DNA of 54,665 bases from Verrucomicrobiota bacterium (lineage in GTDB: Bacteria > Verrucomicrobiota > Verrucomicrobiia > Palsa-1439), in contig PLZV01000026.1 of assembly GCA_003152315.1 (NCBI GenBank), forward strand, positions 895 to 55,559, in the 5' to 3' direction. Numbering within the stretch: position 1 is the first letter of the stretch; each line of letters starts with the position of its first letter. Under the pieces are notes generated by a model, which was given only the letters and a program-made list of their open reading frames with translations, was not told the origin of the DNA and did no database searches. A program made the translations under genes and the position numbers. Shown one piece after another: positions 25,678 through 34,098 of this stretch.

Positions 25678-27168
25678 CTTGCCACGTGACCCCATGCTTT
25701 TGGCGTCGAAACACTGATAAACAAAGGCTTTGGTCGGGGTTCTAATTGCTCCGCAGCGCTCAACCTCCCATCCGCTCGGATTTAGAACCCATAGGAATTT
25801 GCGGCGATTTACCGGTGTCATTTTCGCGTACACGGTCGCCGCATTGGCCAACACCTTGCTTGCCATCCGCAACGCGCCTTCAAGATCGAGGTCGTCCGTC
25901 TGAGGGTCGCTCATAGCGACTCGTGCAACTGTCAATTGCTGCTCCAACACCGTGCGGTGCTGGTCGTATCGCGCGCGGTCGATGGCCCGCTCATAGATGT
26001 AAGCGGTTTCCAACCTGGTCGACTTCGCCTCGACCTGCTTGATGGTTGCGGCGTGATGTGCTGCGCTCGATCTCACCAAGTCTTGCCGCGAGTTCCACCG
26101 TTTGCGGACGACGTGTGAGACCAGTCGCATAACCCCCGGCGTTGGTTGCCACCGGTGCAGGTGCTCCACAAAACCATCCTCCACTTTCTGTTTCGGCACG
26201 GTCACACGGTTCGCGCATTGCTTGTTGTAGCAACCGTAGTATCCAAACTTCCCGCCATGACGACCCGTGGCAAAGTAGCCGGTCATGGTATGACCGCACG
26301 TCCCGCAACGTAATGCGCCGCGTAGCGGTAGATCAACTCGGTCGCGCACGTGGGCCTTGGGCCGATTGGGGCGGCGGTCGTTGACCACGAGTTGAACCCG
26401 GTCGAATAAGTCTTGCGAAACAATCGGCTCGAAATTCCCCTGCACTTTGAGTCCCCATTTCTCGACCACAATCCAGCCCGCGTAAATCGGTCGGCGGAGC
26501 ATTTTCGAGAAGTCGTGCAACGTGACCTTATCCCCTTCGGCGGTCGTCAGCCCCGTTCTTGTAACCTTCTTCAACACGTCCTGCTTGCTGTGAAGTCCCG
26601 TCGCGTACAACCGGAACGCCTCTGCAATCAAGGGCGCGCGCTTCGGGTCGTGTATGAGCGTCGGCTCATTGCGGTCATTGCGTGCGTTGCAGAACCCAAG
26701 CGGTGCCGGAAACGGCCAGCGGCCCTTCTCAACAGCCGCCCTCATACCGGCCTTGCAGCGGTCGGCACGTTGCTCGTTGTCGAGTTGATTGGCCCCGGCC
26801 AGCATGGTCTGGATAAAACGACCAGCGGCCGTATCTTCGAGCCGCTCCTGCACGCTGTGCAGTCGAACGCCGGAGCCGCCCAGGGTGAATGTCACATTGA
26901 GATGGTCGCGGGCATCGCGGGCAAAACGGTTGGTGTGATAGACCACGACCGCGCCGATCTTGCCCTTGTTGCGACCGCAATAGTCCAACATAGCCTGAAA
27001 CTCAGGCCGCGCCGTTGTCTTGGCGGACTCCCCGCGTTCCTCGAAGATTCGCTCTATGCTCAGTCCGTTCCGTAGGCAATACGCTTGGCACTCTCGACGT
27101 TGTAGTTCAAGCGACAGGTTCTTGGTCTGTTCGTCAGTGGACACTCGCGTGTAGATGACTGCTTTCAC
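25612..27168 (-). CDS. Large serine recombinase (integrase)
   Basis: This is a site-specific DNA recombinase of the large serine family. The N-terminal resolvase domain has YTRVSTDEQ with catalytic serine S10 and the later VVVYHTNRFARDARDHL. The recombinase domain follows (from LGFCNARNDRNEP), then a zinc ribbon (CGTCGHTMTGY paired with CYNKQC) and a coiled-coil tail. The final 21 residues, starting at WYARRDLNPQPS, are the antisense translation of tRNA-Arg, so the gene's 3' end is set by the integration junction. The start overlaps the upstream small gene by 4 nt (ATGA). It is transcribed toward the tRNA. Confidence 0.92.
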   Translation of the reverse strand: MKAVIYTRVSTDEQTKNLSLELQRRECQAYCLRNGLSIERIFEERGESAKTTARPEFQAMLDYCGRNKGKIGAVVVYHTNRFARDARDHLNVTFTLGGSGVRLHSVQERLEDTAAGRFIQTMLAGANQLDNEQRADRCKAGMRAAVEKGRWPFPAPLGFCNARNDRNEPTLIHDPKRAPLIAEAFRLYATGLHSKQDVLKKVTRTGLTTAEGDKVTLHDFSKMLRRPIYAGWIVVEKWGLKVQGNFEPIVSQDLFDRVQLVVNDRRPNRPKAHVRDRVDLPLRGALRCGTCGHTMTGYFATGRHGGKFGYYGCYNKQCANRVTVPKQKVEDGFVEHLHRWQPTPGVMRLVSHVVRKRWNSRQDLVRSSAAHHAATIKQVEAKSTRLETAYIYERAIDRARYDQHRTVLEQQLTVARVAMSDPQTDDLDLEGALRMASKVLANAATVYAKMTPVNRRKFLWVLNPSGWEVERCGAIRTPTKAFVYQCFDAKSMGSRGKWYARRDLNPQPSVPKTDALSS

Positions 27169-27329
27169 TTTGTCGCCCTCCGCTCCTCATCCCTGCGTTT
27201 ACGATTCTTCCAACCCTTTTTGGCGATGCGACGGTAGTACGCCTTCCCTCCCCGCCGCTTGGACTTCCCCGTGGTCTTGCCGCCCTTCGCGCCGATCCGA
27301 GCCAGATACTGTGTGATCGTTTCTTCCAT
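27165..27329 (-). CDS. Small basic KGG-type protein upstream of the recombinase
   Basis: This 54-residue protein starts MEETITQYLARIGAKGGKTT and is very rich in Lys, Arg and Gly (later RGGKAYYRRIAKKG). Similar small basic proteins with a KGG motif occur on mobile elements; I infer DNA or RNA binding but cannot name a function. A strong GGAGG lies 9 nt before the ATG at 27329; an alternative ATG at 27335 and a longer frame from 27395 are less well placed. The stop overlaps the recombinase start (ATGA), suggesting coupled translation and a role linked to integration or excision. Confidence 0.7.
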   Translation of the reverse strand: MEETITQYLARIGAKGGKTTGKSKRRGGKAYYRRIAKKGWKNRKRRDEERRATK

Positions 27330-27382
27330 CCCCATGTCCCTCCTTCCAGCATTGGAACACAAGCGGCTTGAGTAGTCAACAA

Positions 27383-27559
27383 TTATGCGGCGCATTGTAC
27401 CACGCTGCTTTGGGCTGCGGCCCCGCGCTCGCTAACGTAGGTGTCGATGATGATGTCGGCCAGCCCTTGCACAAGGGCAACTAATTGTTCGATCTGGGCG
27501 TCGGTCATGCCGACAGCCTCATCACCGAGAAGCTCTCTAGCTTGTTGGACAGTCAACAT
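27383..27559 (-). CDS. Small conserved-looking protein of the integrase cassette
   Basis: This 58-residue frame starts MLTVQQARELLGDEAVGMTD and continues with a helical segment (AQIEQLVALVQGLADIIID), giving an amphipathic two- or three-helix protein. Such short proteins occur upstream of recombinases on mobile elements; no function can be given. It lies 54 nt upstream of the KGG gene on the same strand, so the three genes form a cassette directed at tRNA-Arg. The ribosome-binding site is weak, and the frame is short, so confidence is moderate. Confidence 0.55.
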   Translation of the reverse strand: MLTVQQARELLGDEAVGMTDAQIEQLVALVQGLADIIIDTYVSERGAAAQSSVVQCAA

Positions 27560-27760
27560 CATACATTCCGCTGCTAACGACAGTTCCGGCTCGAATTACG
27601 GGCCTACGGTAGCACGCGGAATAACGAGATTTTGGTGTTCGCCGAGAGGGCGTTTTGCCGCGAATATTCCCAATCACCTACGCTTGGCTATGGTTGCGAA
27701 AGATTCCCGATTTCGGGGTTGACAGGTTTTTAGGACGAATCCGGTAGCCATGAACTTTTC

Positions 27761-27886
27761 GCACGTGAAGCCTTATGAGTCAGGCCGCAGGCGGAGCGAG
27801 CCTGTCACAGGTGGAGACACGAAGTGTTCTACCTTGAAAGGCGCAGCGAGCCGTACAATCGGGGCCGTCTTCACGTGCGCCACCAG
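27761..27886 (+). repeat. Structured repeat, copy 1
   Basis: A segment closed by a perfect 10 bp inverted repeat, GCACGTGAAG (27761-27770) and CTTCACGTGC (27869-27878). Inside are CCTG-TCA-CAGG and a longer stem, AGGTGGA with TCTACCT, capped by ACAC-GAA-GTGT. It shares GGCGGAGCGAGC, AGCGAGCCGTACAATCGGG (27845-27863) and a CACCAG end with copy 2, which lies on the opposite strand. No protein-coding explanation fits both copies. Confidence 0.6.
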
Positions 27887-27986
27887 ACGGCGCGAATGTG
27901 CGGCGAATGCCAATGCTGTTGGCGTGCCATCTACCTGCATTGAGTGGGTCAGTCTATGCATGTGATTTCAGAGCGGACGCCTCACC

Positions 27987-28004
27987 CCTACGCAAATGCG
28001 TAGG
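27987..28004. repeat. Perfect 8 bp palindrome
   Basis: CCTACGCA and TGCGTAGG flank AA. It lacks a T-run long enough for an intrinsic terminator (ATTCTT follows). It could be a hairpin or a protein-binding site. Confidence 0.45.
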
Positions 28005-28048
28005 ATTCTTGACGATGCGCCAGCCAGCGTCTGGTAACGCTATGGAAA

Positions 28049-28079
28049 GGTGTTGAATGGCATTGAACGATTCAACACC
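28049..28079. repeat. Perfect 10 bp inverted repeat with 11 nt spacer
   Basis: GGTGTTGAAT (28049-28058) and ATTCAACACC (28070-28079) are exact reverse complements. It lies 18 nt before the 3' end of the minus-strand frame at 28097-28738. It may be a recombination, replication or operator site; the sequence alone does not decide. Confidence 0.45.
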
Positions 28080-28096
28080 GATCAACGCGATTCAGT

Positions 28097-28738
28097 CTAA
28101 TTGCGCGATGCGCTGTTCAAGGCAACTGGTGGCGTGCCTGCGTCCCGATTGTACGGCTCGCTCTCGCCGTCAAGCTCGTGCGCCCCTCGCACCTCTGCGC
28201 CTCCAGCGTTGACTGCGCTCGCTCCGCCATGGGACGCGCGCTTAAGAGTCACGCTCGTGCTCACATCGCCTGCTCTGAAGTTTATTCGGACTTTTGACCG
28301 CTGATGCAGTAACCGATTGACTTGGCAACTACCTGTCGATCCTGGCTGTCGGTGGCGAGCAGCGTGCAGCCACGAACAGCAACGTGTAATCGGTACGCCT
28401 TGGCAACGCCGCAGACGCGCGCAAGCGACGCGACAGGAGGAGTGTCCACCGCGCCGGGTCTGCCGGCATTCCACGCGAGAGTGAAGGGCACAGATTCCAA
28501 CGCGGTTGCGTTCAACGCGGCGGCAAAACCGCGCGACAGCCGTGCGCGAGACTGGCACATCGGCGGCACGCAGAATTTCCGTGATGGCCTGGTACGACGC
28601 GCCCCTGCGTCGAAGCTCGGCAATCCCCGGCTTGAGCGTGAGAAGTTTCTGCCACTTCCGTGGCACAATCAGGGCATAGTCCCACACGGCCTCGGCAAAT
28701 CGGTGGTTCGTTTGATCGGACGCAGACAGTTCATTCAT
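28097..28738 (-). CDS. Uncertain accessory gene with helix-turn-helix-like N terminus
   Basis: Only the first 80 or so residues look like a real protein: WDYALIVPRKWQKLLTLKPG followed by IAELRRRGASYQAITEILRA and VPVSRTAVARFCRRV, a helix-turn-helix pattern seen in small genes of mobile and conjugative elements. Beyond it the frame is compositionally poor (many Arg and Cys) and its last third runs through structured repeat copy 2, so the long tail is probably not native. A frameshift after FCRRV or a chance extension would explain this. Function unknown. Confidence 0.4.
   Translation of the reverse strand: MNELSASDQTNHRFAEAVWDYALIVPRKWQKLLTLKPGIAELRRRGASYQAITEILRAADVPVSRTAVARFCRRVERNRVGICALHSRVECRQTRRGGHSSCRVACARLRRCQGVPITRCCSWLHAARHRQPGSTGSCQVNRLLHQRSKVRINFRAGDVSTSVTLKRASHGGASAVNAGGAEVRGAHELDGESEPYNRDAGTPPVALNSASRN
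28126..28260 (-). repeat. Structured repeat, copy 2 (inverted)
   Basis: Read on the minus strand this carries the same blocks as copy 1: GGCGGAGCGAGC (28228-28217), AGCGAGCCGTACAATCGGG (28162-28144, 19 of 19 identical) and CGCCACCAG at its end. The closing stem is shorter (GCGTG near 28254 with CACGC near 28132) and the middle differs, although the overall layout is kept. Confidence 0.55.
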
Positions 28739-29463
28739 TGGTATATGTGATGGTCATCCAGGTGGTACACAAACTTCTAACGCCAGTTAGAGGTCGGGCG
28801 TCGCTCTCTATAATATCATATCTGCACAGTGTGAATACCAAGATACTCAAGCGAGAGTCCGCAAAAAAGAATAAAACACCATTCGCGCCAAGGTGCTGGA
28901 CGACAGAGATTCTGTGGCTAAAGGATATATTGGCTGTAGGACTGAATCCCCATCGATACTGTACTGTGAGTAACCTGAGCTCCAATCCGCGCGTATTTCT
29001 GCCCATCTTTGTTCGATACCATCAATGGTATTGGGTACGCTCCTAAAGAACGGTCTCGCTTCGGTCTTTGCCACCGCGTCCATAGTAAAATAACCAAATG
29101 CCAGCCTGTCCTTCGTAGGCAAATAAACTTAGTGATGGCAGTGCTAGTCCCGATAATGCTCCCTAAGGGATCACTTCAACTCTCGTCGAAGGCGAAGCAT
29201 GCCGGTCTTCGCGCTGCCTGTAAAATATCCGGCCTTTTGCAGACTATGTCAATCATCCCCGATGCACACATCGTGCGAAGCTGAGCCAGGATGTTTTTTC
29301 GACCAGCATCTCTCGATGCTACCCCGATGAATGGACGGAAGCTTCAATTGCCTTTTGACATGGCAAGTTATGCTACTACGGTACGCCCATGCCCTCGTGC
29401 CGCTTCCGCAAAACCAAACTTCTATCAGGCCAGTTTCCCGCTTGCTAGCGAAAGGCGACTCCG
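28739..29463. other. Gene-poor gap of about 725 bp
   Basis: The stretch has lower GC than its surroundings and no convincing gene on either strand. Several 60-90 codon frames overlap each other and resemble nothing I know. A TATAAT lies at 28809-28814 without a good -35. TTGACA at 29355-29360 lacks a convincing -10. It may be the distal part of the integrated element or decayed DNA. Confidence 0.4.
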
Positions 29464-31383
29464 ATGATCCCGAACCGCATGACAACAGTAGCTTCTCGCT
29501 GGTTGATCTTTGTACTTCTCGCCTTCTGTGTGTTTGCTTCGCGTGCGCAAGCTCAGAACGACGCGCCCACCGCCATCAATGGCGTTTATACCGGCACCTA
29601 CCAACGTAGTGACGGCAACAAGAAGCTCAAATTTTCGATCAAATCGACGGACGACGGATCCTTAACCGGTCTGTTCACGTTTGATCTACCGGCCTACGTG
29701 GGTGCTTCCGTTACCTACAAGCTGACCGGCCGATATGTCGCGGGGGCCAAAGATTACGGGCTTCAATCGAGCCCGTTTCAATTCACGACCGTTGAGCCTA
29801 TGGGAAGCCTCGCACTGGACGCTTTCGAAGCCTCCAAAGTGAAGGCAGTGCACGTCGGCATCACCGGTCCCGGTTCGATTGTCGGCTCGCTTACCGGGTT
29901 GGCTCCCGGGTCCGGACCGTTTAACTGCGGCTGGCTTAACGCCGCGCGTGACAAGGCCCAGTCAGCCAATCTCGACAGCATCATGGCAGCCCAAGCCAGC
30001 GCCGCCAGCATTGCGAATACGGGTGCGCCCGCCGCGCCAGTCGCCCGTCTCACCTCCATCAACGGTGTTTACAACGGCACCTACGCCGGCCCTGAAGGGC
30101 CAACGAAGTTCAAGCTGACGATCATGCAACTGGGCCAAGGTGCCCTCGGCGGCACGTTCACGATTTATCTGACGAGCAACTCCGGTACGCAGGCCTACAC
30201 CTATAGTATGCAGGGACAGCGGACGCCTGAAGACATAAGGGACCGGCGTTTCCAACTGGATCCCGGCGACTGGGACACGGTCCCGCCCACCAACTTTGAG
30301 AAGAGGGTAATCCAGGGCAGATTCGCTCCCAATGTCAGTCAGAATACCGCGACAATCTCCGGCGTAATGGGCGGCACTGGCTTCCCCAAGTTCGAGGCCA
30401 CTTGGGACGCGGCTGAATCGACAAATTTCGCCGGCGCCATCGCGGCCCAGAAGGCGGCGGGACCTCCGGCCGTTCCCCCTCTGGCGCCGAGCGTTGTGGC
30501 GGCGCGCGCCGCGGCGCATGCCGAAGCGTTAAAGACCGCCCCCCCGGCGCAATTGGCGTCGAAGGATCTCGTCCGCAAATCGAAAGCGTACTGGGATGCT
30601 TACCAGACCGACATCATCCGGCAAGTCTTCGACGGTGGTTTTGGCAGCGACGTAGACGACGATAGACGATTCAAAATACTCTTCTGCGCTTATGTGGAGC
30701 TGTTCTCGAAGAAGTGTCGCGCCTATCTGCCGGCCAACCACCAGACGGTGACCGTCACGCAGTTCACCAACAGGAAGTTTGATAACAATGGCAACCTCAT
30801 CAGCCAAGACAGTCAGTCCATGACGGTCGAAGTTGATTCCCGGTTCGCCGCGAAATATCGCCAGTTTAACGAGTTCCTTGGCTCATCAAAAAATGGGCTC
30901 GCCCCCGCCATCGCCGTCATGTCGGGCAAGGCCAGCCTGAACGACATGCTCGCCCTGGGGATCGACATGGAAAAATTCTTCGCGACCGAAACCGGCCCAA
31001 GTGCGGCCATGCGCCAGTTGGGTGAAAATCTCCTGCGCGGGGCCACGGGCGAACGTTCGCTGCAACAGGACGGCGCGACGATTACCGGAGCGGCCGCGGA
31101 GACCGATCAGTCCCTTCCGCCGGGCCGTTTCGCGCACTTGGTGGACGCCTGCAACGCGTGGCTGCGCGACCCGGCGAACGCCAAGTACCGAACGGGGAAT
31201 GATACCGCGTATTGTCAGTGTCTGGGCGAGAAGGAAGAGAACGTGATGACCTCCGAGGAGGTGTACTATTACGCCAACGATTTCGGAGGTCGCGTCTGGC
31301 GCGGGATCGCACAACCGAAGGAATACTGTACCGACCCCAACTGGCCGCGACTTCATCCGCCCATCGAGGACTGCCGTCAATGA
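29464..31383 (+). CDS. Exported protein of unknown function with two internal repeats
   Basis: I do not recognise this 639-residue protein. It has a signal peptide (hydrophobic WLIFVLLAFCVFAS, cleavage near AQAQ). Two related beta-rich domains follow, marked by INGVYTGTYQRSDGNKKLKF near residue 38 and INGVYNGTYAGPEGPTKFKL near 199, each followed by a similar strand pattern. An Ala/Pro-rich linker (about 315-360) leads to a C-terminal region of mixed composition with five cysteines near its end. The ATG at 29464 is preceded by AAAGG at 8 nt. The stop overlaps a possible in-frame start of the next gene. Confidence 0.75.
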   Translation: MIPNRMTTVASRWLIFVLLAFCVFASRAQAQNDAPTAINGVYTGTYQRSDGNKKLKFSIKSTDDGSLTGLFTFDLPAYVGASVTYKLTGRYVAGAKDYGLQSSPFQFTTVEPMGSLALDAFEASKVKAVHVGITGPGSIVGSLTGLAPGSGPFNCGWLNAARDKAQSANLDSIMAAQASAASIANTGAPAAPVARLTSINGVYNGTYAGPEGPTKFKLTIMQLGQGALGGTFTIYLTSNSGTQAYTYSMQGQRTPEDIRDRRFQLDPGDWDTVPPTNFEKRVIQGRFAPNVSQNTATISGVMGGTGFPKFEATWDAAESTNFAGAIAAQKAAGPPAVPPLAPSVVAARAAAHAEALKTAPPAQLASKDLVRKSKAYWDAYQTDIIRQVFDGGFGSDVDDDRRFKILFCAYVELFSKKCRAYLPANHQTVTVTQFTNRKFDNNGNLISQDSQSMTVEVDSRFAAKYRQFNEFLGSSKNGLAPAIAVMSGKASLNDMLALGIDMEKFFATETGPSAAMRQLGENLLRGATGERSLQQDGATITGAAAETDQSLPPGRFAHLVDACNAWLRDPANAKYRTGNDTAYCQCLGEKEENVMTSEEVYYYANDFGGRVWRGIAQPKEYCTDPNWPRLHPPIEDCRQ

Positions 31384-31565
31384 AACGAGCCGGTGAGGGG
31401 ATTCTCAATCTCCGCGCGCGCCAACAGAATTTCGGTTGGCCCGGCAGTTCGTCCCCACCCTCCTGCAGGCCAAGAAAGCACTCGACTTTGAAGCGGATAT
31501 TTGGTCAAGTGGTGGGAAGGTCGCGAAGGGAATTCCTCCTTGGCGTGGGAAAGTGGCGAGCAGCA

Positions 31566-33144
31566 ATGAAGCAATTCTGGGCAGTCATTCTGTGGACAGT
31601 CGTTCCGTTCTTCCTCACCGGCTCTGCACAGGCCCAATTCACCGCCAACTTCCAGACCAACATCATCAGCGGGGTGAGAAGTAACTGGGCTGGTTTCGGC
31701 GCGTACAACGTGGGCAGCAACACGTACCAGGATGTCTTGATCGTCGAGAACGGGGGCGCGCTGTCGAATTTCGACGGCATCATCGGCAATCTCGGCTCCG
31801 CCAGCAACAATACCGCCATCGTCACGGACCCGGGCTCGACTTGGACCAATTATGATGTGCTGGTCGTTGGTTCGAGTGCCCCGGGCAACAACCTGGTGAT
31901 CAGCAACGGCGACTTGGTTTATTGCCTCGGCGGCACCCTCGTGGGCTACAGCCTCGCCGCCAGCAGTAATAACACGGTGACGGTGACCGGGCCCGGTTCG
32001 GTCTGGACAAACATCGATCTCTACATCGGTTATGCAGGCGGACACAACCGGATGACGATCAGCAACGGCGGCGCGGTGCGCGACCGCACCGGTTTCATGG
32101 GCGAAGGGGGCGCCAGCGTCAGCAATGTTGTGATCATCACCGATCCCGGCTCATTCTGGAGTCATGACTCCGTGGGGCAAGCCGGCGGGGGTCAGATGGT
32201 CTTCGGTGATGTCAGCGTGGGCAACCAACTGATCACCAGCAATGGCGGCGCGATCTATTCGAGTAGCATCATTTTTGGCAACAGCTCTTCCAGCAGCAGC
32301 AACTCGGCAACGGTCACCGGGGCCGGCTCGGTCTGGAACCTTGGCCCCGTGGGCGGAGGAAGTCTGGAAGTTGGCAACGGCGGTCAGGGCAGCCAACTGA
32401 CGATTAGCGATGGCGGTGCCGTGCATGTGACGCATGGTTTCGTGGGTTTCTCGGGCAAGAACGACAGGGTGACCGTAACCGGGGCCGGCGCGGTGTGGGA
32501 TGACATGTTCGACCTCTTCATTGGCAATAACGGCAAGACGAACACCCTGACGATTGGCCCGGGAGGTACGGTAACGGCCACCAACGCTTACGTCAGTTAC
32601 CTTGCTGGCTCTGTCGGGAACCACATCGATGTCGAGGGCGGCACTATGCTTGTCACGTCCAGCGCGACGATCGGCAATTTCAATTGCTCGTCCTCGGGGA
32701 CGATTACCGTGGATGCCGGCGAACTCATTGTGACCAACGCCGCCGGTAATGCCGTGCTGGAGGTTTCTCAGCGGCACGTTCACGCTTAACGGCGGCACCA
32801 CCATCGTGGACCGACTGGTGATCACGAATGCCTGTGCCCGATTCGTCCACGCGGGGGGTACACTGATTGTTGGGAGCTATGTGTTCGATACGAACAAATT
32901 CCGCTCCACCGCTGTGACTCCATCGAGTAACGACGTGCTCCTCACCTGGATGATGGGTCCCGGCGCGACCAACGCACTGCAAGCGGCCGCTGGCAATCCG
33001 AGTGGCGGGTACACCACAAACGCCTTCACTGACATCTTCGTCGTAACCAATAACTCCGCCGCGGGCACCTTGACCAACTACCTCGACGTGGGTGGAGCGA
33101 CCAACAAACCTGCCCGCTACTACCGCGTGTGGCTAGTGCCCTAG
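31566..33144 (+). pseudogene. Secreted beta-strand-repeat protein, frameshifted near 32765
   Basis: From the ATG at 31566 there is a signal peptide (MKQFWAVILWTVVPFFLTGS, then AQAQ) and about ten repeats of a beta-helix type, each with elements like VTGPGSVW, LYIG and LTISNGGAV, as in autotransporter-like passenger proteins. The frame ends at 32789, but the next frame continues the repeat exactly (LSGTFTLNGG...) to a C-terminal domain ending ARYYRVWLVP at 33144. One extra T in the run at 32764-32766 explains the break. It may be a real mutation or a sequence error. An ATG at 31380, in ATGA overlap with the previous gene, would add 62 basic residues. Confidence 0.75.
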
Positions 33145-33236
33145 CGGTGATGAACAGACACGATAGCGTGACGGAGGGACCGAAACGGCAACCAAAGCCG
33201 CATTTACGACTCGGTGAACGAGCTATAACTGGGCTC

Positions 33237-33476
33237 TTATCGACTACCGTCGCGTGAGGGCGCGCTCCCCGCCACAGTCATCCGAGGGTAGCAACCGAGC
33301 CATTCGATTATACGAGGCATCAACCGGTCAATTGGCCGATAGGTATTGTTTTCCCAGTACCGAATGGATGCCTCGTCGACGCCAAACATCTTCGCCAAAT
33401 CAGTCTGAAAAAGGTGAAGCAGAAGTCTGCGTCGTTTTATGTGCTCCCCGATAGTTCTTGGCCGACTTGGGGCAAC
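33237..33476 (-). pseudogene. Degenerate XRE-type HTH gene, copy 1
   Basis: The minus strand encodes an HTH protein (PRTIGEHIKRRRLLLHLFQT, then DLAKMFGVDEASIRYWENNT) that closely matches the gene at 51975-52211. The frame is open through the HTH, but the position of the start codon in the other copy is GTT here, and further upstream a TAG (33503-33501) interrupts a stretch that remains open in the other copy. Nucleotide similarity spans about 33208-33555. It is therefore probably a remnant, unless an unusual start is used. Confidence 0.65.
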
Positions 33477-33606
33477 TTGCGTGCATTTCCAGCGGTACGG
33501 CTACGGGCGGATAACAGCCTTTAGATGCAGGTCACAAAAAGGCAATGAATGGTCATGGATGCTGAACTGTGAACAACCTAAAACTTCCAAAACCCGTAGT
33601 GGGGAT

Positions 33607-33882
33607 CTACTTGGGTGGCGAAACAGCGTGTTGCTTGTTCCCGAAACTCGGCGCTCCTTTCTTTACGTCAGCCGGCGCCAAATTCAGCGCGAGCCTACCC
33701 ACTACAAACTTAAAGCCGCTGTTCTCGATAGCCGTCTTGACTCGATCTCTCGACTCCTTCACAGCAGCGTCGGGAAGACCAACAATGATGACCTGCGGTT
33801 GTCCCCAGCCAGAATTGACTTCGATTTCTATCGGATAAGCGTCGATCCCCAGAACGGCTGCAGAATGAACTTTGGCGAGCAT
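33607..33882 (-). pseudogene. YifB/ComM N-terminal fragment, copy 1
   Basis: The first 75 or so residues match the N terminus of YifB/ComM (Mg-chelatase-like AAA+ helicase of transformation): MLAKVHSAAVLGIDAYPIEI, VIIVGLPDAAVKESRDRV, ENSGFKFVVGR, LNLAPADVKK. Full-length proteins are about 500 residues; this frame diverges after APSF and stops at 91. It has an ATG and an intact frame, so a short product is possible, but it lacks the ATPase domain. About 100 bp upstream is also shared with copy 2 at 51542-51784. Confidence 0.75.
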
Positions 33883-34098
33883 TCGAAGAGCAATAGCGCA
33901 AAGCCTCGCACAAGTCGAACGCGTTTTCTGCGATCCGCTCTTGCGGCCAGATGTAAAACCAGCAGAACCCTTGCGGAGGAGAAACGCCGAAACCCGAACT
34001 CTTAAGGGACCTGTGAGCGTTCGCGTGGCGCAGGCCGAATTCTGAATAGGCCGCGCAGCCTTCGCTCCTCCACTGGCGACAAGTTGCGTCAGACAACC

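Noticed and set aside
25526-25714. Minus-strand open frame across both tRNA genes
   Set aside because: It is the antisense translation of tRNA-His and tRNA-Arg, a well-known annotation artefact; the RNA genes explain the sequence.
27441-27722. Plus-strand frame across the small integrase-cassette gene
   Set aside because: It is the shadow of the better-supported minus-strand 58-codon gene and is rich in unlikely Ser/Arg runs.
27761-27886. Possible group II intron domain, because GAGCCGTAC and GTGCGCC occur
   Set aside because: No 34 nt domain V hairpin with the AGC triad and bulge can be drawn, and there is no reverse transcriptase nearby.
27761-28260. Integron attC sites
   Set aside because: The conserved R-box core sequences are not present and there is no integron tyrosine integrase.
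28809-28814. Perfect TATAAT in the gene-poor region
   Set aside because: No -35 element at 15-19 nt and no gene downstream.
28847-29122. Minus-strand frame of 91 residues with some protein-like segments
   Set aside because: It overlaps two other frames of similar length, has no ribosome-binding site and no recognisable motif.
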